Assembly: GCA_964643145.1 (NCBI GenBank)
Contig: CAZXPG010000002.1
Coordinates: 1-64,000 of the forward strand
Reading direction: 5' to 3'
DNA length: 64,000 nt
Source of the DNA: CAZXPG01 sp964643145
GTDB lineage: Bacteria > Pseudomonadota > Alphaproteobacteria > Rickettsiales > Arcanibacteraceae
The translations under genes were made by a program, and so were the position numbers. The notes beneath the pieces are model-generated. The model made no database searches and was not told the DNA's origin. It saw nothing but the letters and a program-made list of their open reading frames with translations. The stretch's first letter is position 1. Every line of letters starts with the position of its first letter. Of the stretch, positions 44,080-52,214 are shown piece after piece.

Positions 44080-45666
44080 TTAAGGCACATAATACAACCA
44101 TATCGACGTGCCCGCCTTAGCAACCGGCGTGTAATCCTTTAACCAGGCCAGCTGTTTGGCGCGGGTAGCTTTCAGGCACCCCAGGCTGATGGCATACCAG
44201 CCTGGCGTGGGTTTTCCATGCGGAAGCGTGTCTTTCTCATAGCATAAATTATGGCTAGGCAAGCCGAAATAATCCGGGTGCGCCATGCCGCGATAATAGA
44301 GTGCGGTGAGGCTAATGCCGCGTTTTTTCACTTCCTGCGACAGGAGATATAAATCCTGCCCCCAGTCGAGATCACTATCGAGAGCAATCTCTTCGGGGTG
44401 CTGCACCAGTTCGTTGAAATAGCTGATATAGTAGGGATGCACCAACCCAGAAGACACCAGGTGCCAGCCGACAAGCAGTAGAGGCAGCGCTTTCAGCAGC
44501 AGGGTGGATTGCTTCCATAGATAGACCGCACCAACTCCTGCAATAATGGCAAGGAAAGGATACACGCATAACACATGCCGCACCCCGATATTGATACGGC
44601 TGGTACTGCTTATCAGCAAGATGATGAGGGTAATAAGTAGCGGGGTTACACACTGCCACTGTTTTTGTTTGATATAATGCCGCATAGGGATAAGCCCGGC
44701 CACAAACAGCAGGGAAAACCCTACCGGGGTTTTGAGTGCCAGCATCATGGGGAAGTAATACCAGGCATGGCCGTTAAATTCGCCGAGTAAGTAAAACCCT
44801 TGCCCGCGCATCTGTTTAAAGAGTAGCGCATCAAACCCGTCAATCAGCCGCTCAAAGCCAAGATAGGCGGGGAAATTGATGAACAAATAGCCTGACCATA
44901 TGGTAAAAGACAGGCTGAAGGCAATAATAGCCCCCAAGAGAAGCTTCTGTTTAAGCGGCAGTGATGAAGTATCCGGGGCCATATGCTGTTTATAAAGCTG
45001 GATGGCCTTGATGCAGAAGGGCAGGAAAATAAGCGCCGACATTTTAGACAGAATCGCCAGCCCCGCAGTGACTCCCGTATACATACTTTGCCGCCAGTTG
45101 GGCTGTTGCACCCATATCTGGCCGGTGAAGAGTGTCAGTGTCAGCATGGCGGTAAGTGCCATATCGGTGGTAGCCACCATCGAATGGCCAAGTATCACCG
45201 GCAGGGTCGAGAATAGCAGGGTGGAGATGAGCGCTACCGGTAGGCCATAGAAACGGCGGCACCATACCCAGACAGTCAGCACGGCAATCACATAAAAGGG
45301 CAGGATTCCCATACGTGCCAGGGTAAGATTATGGAAATAGTCATTATTTTTATAGAGGATCGTATCCCCGAGCACCCACATGCCGCCCCAGCTATGATAT
45401 TTCATATAGTCGCGCATCGTAGGGGAGAGGTCGTTATAATAAGGCAGCAGCGCAATCATCAGCCGTGCCAGTGGCGGGTGCAGTGTTTCATAATCATAAC
45501 GGTGCAGGTTTAGCATCTGCATCCCGGCTGCTAAATGTGCCTGTTCGTCATAGGTCTGGGTAAAAATGGGGTAACCGGCGCTAATACGCATAATACCCAC
45601 GCTAATCAGCCCCAGACAGAATAATGCCGGAAGAAAACGACGGAAAATTTTTGCGATACGGTGCAT
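44080..45666 (-). CDS. PMT/ArnT-like membrane glycosyltransferase, copy 2
   Basis: This 528-aa paralog of the preceding gene is collinear throughout, sharing TYDEQAHLAAGM, RYDYETLHPPLARLMIA, FINFPAYLGFERLIDGFDAL and LDSDLDWGQDLYLLS. A tandem duplication produced the pair, and both keep the acidic residues of the first periplasmic loop. Donor and acceptor are unknown. Confidence 0.75.
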   Translation of the reverse strand: MHRIAKIFRRFLPALFCLGLISVGIMRISAGYPIFTQTYDEQAHLAAGMQMLNLHRYDYETLHPPLARLMIALLPYYNDLSPTMRDYMKYHSWGGMWVLGDTILYKNNDYFHNLTLARMGILPFYVIAVLTVWVWCRRFYGLPVALISTLLFSTLPVILGHSMVATTDMALTAMLTLTLFTGQIWVQQPNWRQSMYTGVTAGLAILSKMSALIFLPFCIKAIQLYKQHMAPDTSSLPLKQKLLLGAIIAFSLSFTIWSGYLFINFPAYLGFERLIDGFDALLFKQMRGQGFYLLGEFNGHAWYYFPMMLALKTPVGFSLLFVAGLIPMRHYIKQKQWQCVTPLLITLIILLISSTSRINIGVRHVLCVYPFLAIIAGVGAVYLWKQSTLLLKALPLLLVGWHLVSSGLVHPYYISYFNELVQHPEEIALDSDLDWGQDLYLLSQEVKKRGISLTALYYRGMAHPDYFGLPSHNLCYEKDTLPHGKPTPGWYAISLGCLKATRAKQLAWLKDYTPVAKAGTSIWLYYVP

Positions 45667-45723
45667 AATGCTATAATCTCAGTTATAACGCGGGGTGTAG
45701 GTTTTTATAGGTTAGTAATACTG

Positions 45724-45752
45724 GTATACTGCTCACAGTGCAAGAGTTGGTT
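45724..45752 (+). repeat. Partial copy of the TACTGCTCACAG repeat end
   Basis: GTATACTGCTCACAGTGCAA and the following GAGTTGGTT match the start of the longer repeat at 45843 with few changes. It suggests a truncated tandem copy just upstream. Confidence 0.5.
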
Positions 45753-45842
45753 CGATTGTGTTGTTGTGCATCCCTGCATTATGTAACTTTAGTAGCTAAT
45801 CCGAAAATGCACTTTATATATAAAGAAATTTATTATATAATG

Positions 45843-46043
45843 CATATATACTGCTCACAGTTCAAGAATTGGTTAGGTTGCAATGTGAGCAGTATATACT
45901 TGAGTGCAAGCAATGCTGCATAAAGCAGGCATTGCGCGGCATTTCCCCCTGCAATACATCTTTAGATGTATCTAAAGATACATTATGCAGGAACGCAAAA
46001 ATAAGGACTATACTGAAACCACTCTTCAAGTGGTTTCAGTATA
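45843..46043 (+). repeat. Multi-hairpin interspersed repeat, copy A
   Basis: This 201-bp element is the inverted counterpart of 14929-15067. It contains an inverted pair ATATACTGCTCACA with TGTGAGCAGTATATAC (about 45846-45899), a GCAATGC/GCATTGC stem, a TACATCTTTAGATGTA stem and the terminal palindrome ACTATACTGAAACCACT with its complement (46008-46043). About 62 bp between two CCTGC words (in the reverse reading) are absent from copy B. It ends 18 bp upstream of the antitoxin start, so the antitoxin promoter must lie in it. The preceding part of this 395-bp spacer shows nothing else. Confidence 0.85.
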
Positions 46044-46061
46044 TAAAGAGAGGAATTGGTT

Positions 46062-46463
46062 ATGCCTAAATTACAAAACCACGTTTCTAAGGCTCAAGGC
46101 CAACATGATAAAAACAGAGTGGCTATGGAAGCGTTCTTTAATCTCGTTCAAAAATGGGAAATTGATGGTGTTGACAATAAAAGAAAATTGCTAGGTCAGC
46201 CGACTGAATCACTATTCTTTAAGTGGCAGCGGGGAGAAGTGACAAACGTACCGCATGATACCATCATGCGTATCAGCTATCTTATGGGAATTCATAAAGC
46301 ACTGAAAATGTTATTTAGTGGAAACAATGAGAGAAGCTATGCGTGGATAAAAAAGCCGAACAAAGATTTTGGTGGTCAATCTGCGTATGAGCGTATGTTG
46401 GCAGGTGAGATAACAGATTTGGCTTATGTGAGGCAATATCTTGATGCTATGCGTGGAATGTAA
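46062..46463 (+). CDS. Xre/MbcA/ParS-type antitoxin
   Basis: This 133-aa protein sits directly before a RES-domain toxin. Its N-terminal half (about 15-60) looks like an Xre-type helical domain, and the C-terminal half (SLFFKWQ..., IHKALKMLFSGNNERSYAWI, PNKDFGGQSAYERMLAGE) matches the DUF2384/MbcA-ParS toxin-binding domain, including the GGQSAYERML motif. It neutralises the toxin and likely represses the operon. The ATG at 46062 has AAGAGAGG at 46046-46053. Confidence 0.85.
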   Translation: MPKLQNHVSKAQGQHDKNRVAMEAFFNLVQKWEIDGVDNKRKLLGQPTESLFFKWQRGEVTNVPHDTIMRISYLMGIHKALKMLFSGNNERSYAWIKKPNKDFGGQSAYERMLAGEITDLAYVRQYLDAMRGM

Positions 46464-47165
46464 ATGTCTCCTCCATTATCTCACATAAGATGGAATAAAA
46501 CATATAGGCTAGTTAATAGCTGCTATCCTCCATGTGATGTTTGGGAAGATATCATCAGTGATAGTGATGACTGGCAATTAGCTTATGAAATTGAAGCAAT
46601 GTCTAATCCACGAATTAGACAAGAAATTGGTGATATCATCTTGATTCCTCCAGAACGGATGCTAACTGGCCCTGGTTCCTGGTGGGTAGTATCTGCATTT
46701 ACACATGTAAATCCACAAGGAAGTCGATTTGCAGATGGCACCTACGGTGCCTACTATGCGGCACATGATTTTCAGACGGCATTAAAAGAGAAAGCGTATG
46801 GATGTATCAAGCGATTCATGAGTGCAACCAATGAGCCAATTGCAGATATCACCTGTCGAACATTCGTGGGAGAAATAAACACCCAACTACATGATATACG
46901 AGACAAAAATAATTGGTCAGCATGCTACCATGAAGACGATTATACCTATAGTCAACGATTCGCCCGTGCATTAAAAGACAAGGATAGCAACGGAATTGTT
47001 CATAGAAGTGTAAGAAATAATAACGGAGAGTGCTTCGTCGCGTTCTGGCCTGATGTAGTTACTATTCCTTCACAAGAACGACACGTTGTGTTGCACTGGA
47101 ACGGAGAAACAGTAATATCTTATTTCGAGATTAAAGACGGAAATCAGGAAAGAATAGCATTATAA
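46464..47165 (+). CDS. RES-domain toxin
   Basis: This 233-aa protein carries the RES fold: an early Arg (TYRLV), the GSRFADGTYGAYYAAHDFQ block (about residues 92-110) with ALKEKAYG downstream, and NGIVHRSVRNNNGECFVAF (about 170-190). RES toxins degrade NAD+ and arrest growth until neutralised. The gene starts immediately after the antitoxin stop. Base composition is more A-rich than neighbours, which fits acquisition. A half palindrome follows its stop. Confidence 0.88.
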   Translation: MSPPLSHIRWNKTYRLVNSCYPPCDVWEDIISDSDDWQLAYEIEAMSNPRIRQEIGDIILIPPERMLTGPGSWWVVSAFTHVNPQGSRFADGTYGAYYAAHDFQTALKEKAYGCIKRFMSATNEPIADITCRTFVGEINTQLHDIRDKNNWSACYHEDDYTYSQRFARALKDKDSNGIVHRSVRNNNGECFVAFWPDVVTIPSQERHVVLHWNGETVISYFEIKDGNQERIAL

Positions 47166-47186
47166 GCCTATCCAAAACTGAGGTTA
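47166..47186. repeat. Right-half copy of the AACCTC/GAGGTT palindrome
   Basis: It differs from the standard right arm by one base and begins directly after the RES toxin stop codon. Together with repeat copy A upstream, it brackets the toxin-antitoxin pair with repeats. Confidence 0.75.
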
Positions 47187-47202
47187 CATAAGGAGAAACC
47201 AC

Positions 47203-47541
47203 ATGGCACAAGTAGTTATTATTTACGCTACCTTCCCAAATAACCGCTTAGCCCGAGAAACGGCACGAATAGTGGTGGAGGAAAGGCGGGTTGCCTGTGT
47301 GAATATTCTTGCTAATATGTATTCGGTCTATCGGTGGGAAGGTAAGCTTGAGGAGGTCGACGAAGTGGTGATGATTGCTAAAACCACCACAGAACAGGCA
47401 GAAAATGCTGTAGCGCGTATCAAAGAGCTGCATCCTTACGACTGTCCGGCTATACTCACCTTCACTGCATCGGGCGGCTATTCACCGTTTCTTGCATGGG
47501 TAAAAGACATGGTTTCTAGCCCTGAAGAGGGCGCTGCATAA
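47203..47541 (+). CDS. cutA: CutA family divalent-cation tolerance protein
   Basis: This 112-aa trimeric ferredoxin-like protein has the motifs RRVACVNILANMYSVYRWEG and ELHPYDCPAILTF. CutA proteins are linked to copper tolerance, though their exact role is unsettled. The ATG at 47203 has AAGGAG about 9 bp upstream. The 3' end overlaps the convergent acetyltransferase gene by 26 bp. Confidence 0.92.
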   Translation: MAQVVIIYATFPNNRLARETARIVVEERRVACVNILANMYSVYRWEGKLEEVDEVVMIAKTTTEQAENAVARIKELHPYDCPAILTFTASGGYSPFLAWVKDMVSSPEEGAA

Positions 47542-48034
47542 GGACGATATCAATCCATTTGTCAAACTTGAAACCGGCTCCCTGCACGGTGCCTATAGTT
47601 CTAAACCCCAGCCTGCTATGCAGCCGGATGGATGGGCTGTTTTCCATGTGGGAAATCACTGCTACCATCTGGTGGTATCCTTGTTCCGTACAACGTTCTA
47701 TCAATTTCCCCAGCAGCAATGTGCCCAGGCCTTGCCCTCGGTGCGCCGTGCTTAAATACACCGAATTTTCTACAGTAAAACGATAGCCTGAACGGGTGCG
47801 ATAGGGAGAGGCATAGCAAAAACCGATCACTTCATTGCCCTGTTTCGCCACAAGATAGGGAAGGCCACGTTCCTGGGAATGCAAGCGGCGACCATTGAGT
47901 TCTTCCAGTGAGGGGGAGGTATCTTCCAGTGACACTAGTGTATTTTCGACATAGTAGCGGTAAATATTGTTAATACCTGCAATATCATCAGCGGTTGCAT
48001 CGGCGAGAGTGAGGGCGGAAAGGATAGGCGGCAT
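47516..48034 (-). CDS. GNAT N-acetyltransferase (phosphinothricin acetyltransferase-like)
   Basis: This 172-aa acetyltransferase has the Pat-type pattern: GINNIYRYYVENTLVSLE, YRTRSGYRFTVENSVYLS, and the acetyl-CoA loop RGQGLGTLLLGKLIE. C-terminal GFRTIGTVQGAGFKFDKWID matches the family. Related enzymes acetylate phosphinothricin, methionine sulfoximine or similar amines; the native substrate is unknown. Confidence 0.85.
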   Translation of the reverse strand: MPPILSALTLADATADDIAGINNIYRYYVENTLVSLEDTSPSLEELNGRRLHSQERGLPYLVAKQGNEVIGFCYASPYRTRSGYRFTVENSVYLSTAHRGQGLGTLLLGKLIERCTEQGYHQMVAVISHMENSPSIRLHSRLGFRTIGTVQGAGFKFDKWIDIVLMQRPLQG

Positions 48035-48090
48035 GTCAAAACCATTGCAAATTTACCAGGCAGCTTTTATGCTGATCAAGTAATAAAATG

Positions 48091-48397
48091 AGAGTGTTGA
48101 GCACACTGTGTCATGAGTGCCATATACTTCCCCCCTGTGAGGGGCACTTTACTCCCTCTCCCTTTAGAGGGGGGAGGGAGCCCCTCTTACTCCCTCCCCC
48201 TTTAGAGGGGGGAGGGTTGGGGTGGGGGTAAGCAATATGCGGTGAGCGTAACCACGATAGCACTATTAGCGCAGCTAATTCATTGTATCACTTGATGAAT
48301 TCACTGCGTTCATAATTATGTTGGTCACCCCCACCCTACCCTACCCTCTAAAGGGGGAGGAAGTTCATGGTGCTTGACACAGTGTGCTCAACACTCT
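48091..48397. mobile_element. 307-bp MITE-like element with 23-bp inverted ends and G-rich hairpins
   Basis: Positions 48091-48113 and 48375-48397 are perfect 23-bp inverted repeats. Inside, two direct copies of a CTCCCT(C/T)CCCTTTAGAGGG-type hairpin (about 48149-48217) are followed by G-runs at 48207-48228, and the right half has the complementary C-runs at 48328-48346. No protein is encoded and no clear target duplication is visible. It occupies most of the spacer between the acetyltransferase and Trm112-like genes. Confidence 0.65.
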
Positions 48398-48443
48398 CTA
48401 ACAAAAAATAGTATTTTGCAGCAAAAAAGTAAAGAAACCATAA

Positions 48444-48644
48444 ATGACTGATCATTCCTCCTCTACAACGCCCCATCTTGCGCCGGAATTGCTGGAAATT
48501 CTGGTGTGTCCGCTCACCAAAAAGCCCCTGCGTTATGATAGGGAGGCGCAGGAACTCATCAGCGATGCGGCTTCGCTTGCTTACCCTATCCGTGAGGGCA
48601 TCCCGGTTATGTTGCCGGACGAAGCACGTAAACTTGATGAATAA
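48444..48644 (+). CDS. Trm112 family protein (YcaR-like)
   Basis: This 66-aa protein matches the Trm112p fold: LAPELLEILVCPLTKKPLRYD, then LISDAASLAYPIREGIPVML. Trm112 is a small activator of methyltransferases; bacterial versions are short and often lack part of the zinc-binding cysteines, as here, where only one Cys remains. A methyltransferase gene lies a few kb away (52215). Confidence 0.88.
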   Translation: MTDHSSSTTPHLAPELLEILVCPLTKKPLRYDREAQELISDAASLAYPIREGIPVMLPDEARKLDE

Positions 48645-48688
48645 CATGCCAGGAGGGTGGGATGTCTCACATCCCCCCTGTTTGTCTA

Positions 48689-50416
48689 TTATCGTCCCAT
48701 CATCTGTTGGTTAGCAGTAAAACGCTGGTAAATATGCTTCTCACCACGCCCTAATATGCTGTTGCGTATATCAGCATGCATGGCACTAAGGGGAGGGATG
48801 ATATAATAGCCAACAAAGTCTGCGCGCTGTTGTTTCTGTTGTTGGTGGCCAGGGGCGGCCAGGTTGATCAGTGCCTTCCAATCCGCGTTGCTAATAGAGG
48901 CATGGTTGTCAATAGAAAGTGGTTGTTCCCCATTCAGGCCAAATATTCGATTCTGAATAAACTGCTTTTCCTTACGAGTCAGAGTGTCTGGCTGTATAGC
49001 CAAGCGATAAGCATCTAGCATGAAGCAAATATTTGGATATGCTGTTTCTGTGACCTGCTGTTGTCCTATCTGATATAATGTATCAAATTCCTGGGGGGGT
49101 ACCAACGTGTCTGTATGTAAGGCATGGTGTAAACGCCCAAATACCTGTATTGTCTGCTGGTAGTAATGCTGCTGTTGTAGCTGGACATACCAGGCGGGAT
49201 GGGGAAGTATGAAGACAGGTGCCTGCTGTATGGTGGCCTGCTGCGGAATATATGGTATTTCCTGTGGTTTCAGTAGTTGCTCTGTCGTGAGCGTACTGGT
49301 GGAGGTTGTTGGTGAAAAGCTTCCATTACTAGAGCTGGTGATATCCGAGGGAGGTTCATCAGGAATGATGATATTTAGGGCAGGTTTATTGTTCGGTTTA
49401 TCGTCCAGTTTACCAGGAATAGCGGTACTCTGGGCCGGTTTCCTTGTTTCTTTCTCCTTTTTCACAGGAAGCGGAGGGAACGCACTGGTATCAAGAGTGT
49501 TGCTTGGTTGTGGTGCTGCTTTAGTTCTTGGAGTAGGGGTATTTTTGTTGTGAGCAGCGGCGTTCATCACCGTAGTAGTAGGTGTTCTGCTATCCTTTTT
49601 CGGCTGTTTCTTGCGGTTTTGTGTTTCCCATCCTGCGGTGTCATCGTCATGCAAGGGTGTTGTAAGAGGCAGGTGCGGGGCAGCTGTATCGGTAATGTTT
49701 GAGGGAATAATGGTTTCTTGTGGTTCAGCCTTTATCACCGTTGCTGCTGTGTCCTTTATAGTGCCTGGTAGTTTCTTCGGTGTTTTCTTCGGCGGTACAA
49801 CAGGGGTTTTCTTTGCTTTTTTGGGAGTCTCAGCAGGGGCTGTTGATGGTTTTGGCGTTGGTGCCTTTATTGGTGCTGTAGCAGGCTGTGCTGTCGCGAT
49901 GGGTGGATAAAGCAGTTCGGCAATAAGTGCATCGCTTTTGGCCTGTTCAGCATAGCGGTTTAAAGGATGCAGCAATAACTGCGACAAATTGGGTGAGGGT
50001 ATAGACGAAATAAGCTGCTGCAAGGGTGGCATATAGGGTGATATATCGAAATGCTTTGCCAGTATTGCACATGCCTGGCCGCGATAGTGGTAAGCGGCAG
50101 CAACGCTAATCAGTTGTGTTTGTTCCTCTGGGGATAATGTAGTTACGTCAAAGCGTTGTCTTGCCTCGTCTACTGTAGTGCTACATGCATCAGTAATCCA
50201 TTGATGTTCGGGCTTCCCTATATAACGGCCGGTAATTTCAGTAATGCGGCTAAGGCTGTTTATGTTACTGCCTTGAGCAAGATATTCTGGGATGCTAAGA
50301 GAAAGCTCCGTAGTTTCGGAGGCCTCATAAATAAGTTGAGAGGGGTTAGTTTTGGCAATCTCCAGCCTTTTTTTCTGGTATTTATGCTGCAACTGTTCTT
50401 TTGTGGTGCGTACCAT
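48689..50416 (-). CDS. Large disordered hypothetical protein, candidate secreted factor
   Basis: From ATG 50416 (MVRTTKEQLQHKYQKKRLE) this is a 575-aa protein with AAGGAC just upstream. A longer start at 50449 lacks a ribosome-binding site. Residues 1-180 are helical, about 190-380 are a Pro/Thr/Lys-rich disordered region with PKK and TPKKLP repeats, and 400-575 are Gln-rich and helical (WYVQLQQQHYYQQTIQVF). There is no signal peptide or membrane segment, and I do not recognise any family. Its architecture (helical ends, disordered middle) resembles the other candidate effectors of the window, but that is only an analogy. Confidence 0.6.
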   Translation of the reverse strand: MVRTTKEQLQHKYQKKRLEIAKTNPSQLIYEASETTELSLSIPEYLAQGSNINSLSRITEITGRYIGKPEHQWITDACSTTVDEARQRFDVTTLSPEEQTQLISVAAAYHYRGQACAILAKHFDISPYMPPLQQLISSIPSPNLSQLLLHPLNRYAEQAKSDALIAELLYPPIATAQPATAPIKAPTPKPSTAPAETPKKAKKTPVVPPKKTPKKLPGTIKDTAATVIKAEPQETIIPSNITDTAAPHLPLTTPLHDDDTAGWETQNRKKQPKKDSRTPTTTVMNAAAHNKNTPTPRTKAAPQPSNTLDTSAFPPLPVKKEKETRKPAQSTAIPGKLDDKPNNKPALNIIIPDEPPSDITSSSNGSFSPTTSTSTLTTEQLLKPQEIPYIPQQATIQQAPVFILPHPAWYVQLQQQHYYQQTIQVFGRLHHALHTDTLVPPQEFDTLYQIGQQQVTETAYPNICFMLDAYRLAIQPDTLTRKEKQFIQNRIFGLNGEQPLSIDNHASISNADWKALINLAAPGHQQQKQQRADFVGYYIIPPLSAMHADIRNSILGRGEKHIYQRFTANQQMMGR

Positions 50417-50529
50417 ATAGTCCTTGTATGTTACATAAAAGTTAAACATTTAATATAAATTCTATGTAACGACATGATGCACAACTGTCAATCAGAAGCT
50501 ATAAAACCCGTGCAATATTGAGGTCGAGG

Positions 50530-51345
50530 TTAGGTAAATATGCGGTCGTGATGCAGGGAGGGGAGGCGTTTACGGGTGTTTTCCACCATATCCACATCAA
50601 TATCAGCGATAATAATGCCTTCCCGTAATCCGGCATCGGCGAGCACTACTCCCCAGGGGTCGATGATCAGGGAATGGCCGTAGGTACGCCTATTACCCGG
50701 ATGGATGCCGGTTTGGCCAGGGGCAAAAATATAGCAACCAGTCTCAATAGCACGGGCGCGCAGTAATACATGCCAATGTGCTTCACCCGTCACTTGGGTG
50801 AAGGCAGCGGGAACCGTAATATATTTTGCGCCACGCTTAGCGAGTTCACGAAATAAATGCGGGAAGCGCAAGTCATAGCAAATTGTCATTCCCAGTTTTC
50901 CCCAGGGAGTATCACCGGTGGTAGCAAGGTCGCCTGGTGTGCAGCGCGCTGATTCACTATATTCTTCCTGGTTGGAGAGGGTAACATCAAACAGATGAAT
51001 TTTATCATAGTAGGTGATAATAGCCCCCTGGTTATTGATTAGAAAAGAGCGGTTAACCAACTTATCTTTCCCCTCCACTTTCAGGGCGATTGAGCCAATG
51101 ACCAGCCATACGCCCAGTTCTTTCGCCAGTTGCTGGAAGCGATGAAGGGCGGGGTGTTCATTCTGGAAAAATTTCCGCGCCTGACAGGGGGCATGGGGTG
51201 GTGTCATCAGCACCGTGTTCTCGGGGGTGATGATCAGGTTTGCTCCCGCAGTCTTGGCTTGATGGATGAGGCGGGTGGTGGTTTCAATATTATGCTCAAG
51301 ACGATCATTGCTGTTCAGTTGGATACAAGCGACTTTAAATATCAT
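50530..51345 (-). CDS. Nitrilase-superfamily amidase (Nit1/Nit2-like)
   Basis: This 271-aa carbon-nitrogen hydrolase has the Glu-Lys-Cys triad: Glu42 in IITPENTVL, the Lys in YYDKIHLFD (about 113) and the Cys in MTICYDLRFPHLFRELA (about 155). It fits the Nit group, which hydrolyses deaminated glutathione or omega-amides and so repairs metabolites. In Alphaproteobacteria it commonly sits beside comF, as here (21 bp upstream). Confidence 0.9.
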   Translation of the reverse strand: MIFKVACIQLNSNDRLEHNIETTTRLIHQAKTAGANLIITPENTVLMTPPHAPCQARKFFQNEHPALHRFQQLAKELGVWLVIGSIALKVEGKDKLVNRSFLINNQGAIITYYDKIHLFDVTLSNQEEYSESARCTPGDLATTGDTPWGKLGMTICYDLRFPHLFRELAKRGAKYITVPAAFTQVTGEAHWHVLLRARAIETGCYIFAPGQTGIHPGNRRTYGHSLIIDPWGVVLADAGLREGIIIADIDVDMVENTRKRLPSLHHDRIFT

Positions 51346-51366
51346 GGATACACTCGTGTTCTGGGG

Positions 51367-52125
51367 TTATTGCTTCATGGTTTTGGCGAGTGTCAAGATG
51401 GTTACTTTGGTTGCCCCCGCCTTCCGCAATATTTGAGTGCAGGCGGAAATAGTAGCCCCTGTTGTCATTACATCATCAACCACTATAATATGTTTGTCTT
51501 TTACCAGTGTAGCATAACGAGGATGCAACTTAAAGACCCCACGTACATTGCGGATACGTTCCCTGGAAGACAGCCCTGCCTGGGGTGGGGTATGGCGAGT
51601 GCGCAGCATGAGTTCTGGATAGACTGGTAGCTGGCATAAACGGCCTATTTCCTTGGCAAGCAGGGCTGCCTGGTTGAAATAGCGCGTGAGCAGGCGGCGT
51701 TTATGCAGTGGTACAGCGGTAATAAGGTCGGCCTGGCGGAGGGAAGCATCGCCTGCCCGTTGCATCCAGGCAGCAAATGTAGGGATCGTATAAGTGCCAT
51801 CACTATATTTAAGGGTATGAATCAAGGCTTTGCTGTTATCGTTATAATGAAACACCGTATGAATTCTAGCATAGGCAGGTGGGGTGGCAATGCAGGTGGC
51901 GCACAGCGCATTCTCTCCCGCATCATAAGGGAAAGGCTGGCTGCATAGGGCGCAATGGGGCGGCGTGTTGAAGGTGATGCTTTGCCAGCAATCAGGACAT
52001 AGTGCCCCTATCTGACTGATGATGATATGACAACGCAAGCAGCGTGGTGGATAAATAATATTGATGCCGTGTTGGATGCAGTCAGTTAGTTGTTGTGAGA
52101 GTGCGGAGAAAAATGAAAGAGGCAT
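51367..52125 (-). CDS. comF: ComF family phosphoribosyltransferase-like protein
   Basis: This 252-aa protein has an N-terminal zinc-finger part (CLRCHI, CPDCW, CALCSQ, CATC; about residues 30-85) and a phosphoribosyltransferase domain with HIIVVDDVMTTGATISAC. ComF is needed for DNA uptake in competent species, but homologs are common in non-competent bacteria. It is divergent from the methyltransferase gene. Confidence 0.9.
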   Translation of the reverse strand: MPLSFFSALSQQLTDCIQHGINIIYPPRCLRCHIIISQIGALCPDCWQSITFNTPPHCALCSQPFPYDAGENALCATCIATPPAYARIHTVFHYNDNSKALIHTLKYSDGTYTIPTFAAWMQRAGDASLRQADLITAVPLHKRRLLTRYFNQAALLAKEIGRLCQLPVYPELMLRTRHTPPQAGLSSRERIRNVRGVFKLHPRYATLVKDKHIIVVDDVMTTGATISACTQILRKAGATKVTILTLAKTMKQ

Positions 52126-52214
52126 AAGAAATCACCACATGCAGGGTTTTGCTTGTAAACACTGGCAAGTGTATTTATCCTGGAGGCAATAATCAATTGT
52201 AAATCTTTACCTAC

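Noticed and set aside
48091..48397. CRISPR array
   Set aside because: Only two short direct copies occur, they are palindromic G/C hairpins without equal spacers, and no cas gene is present.
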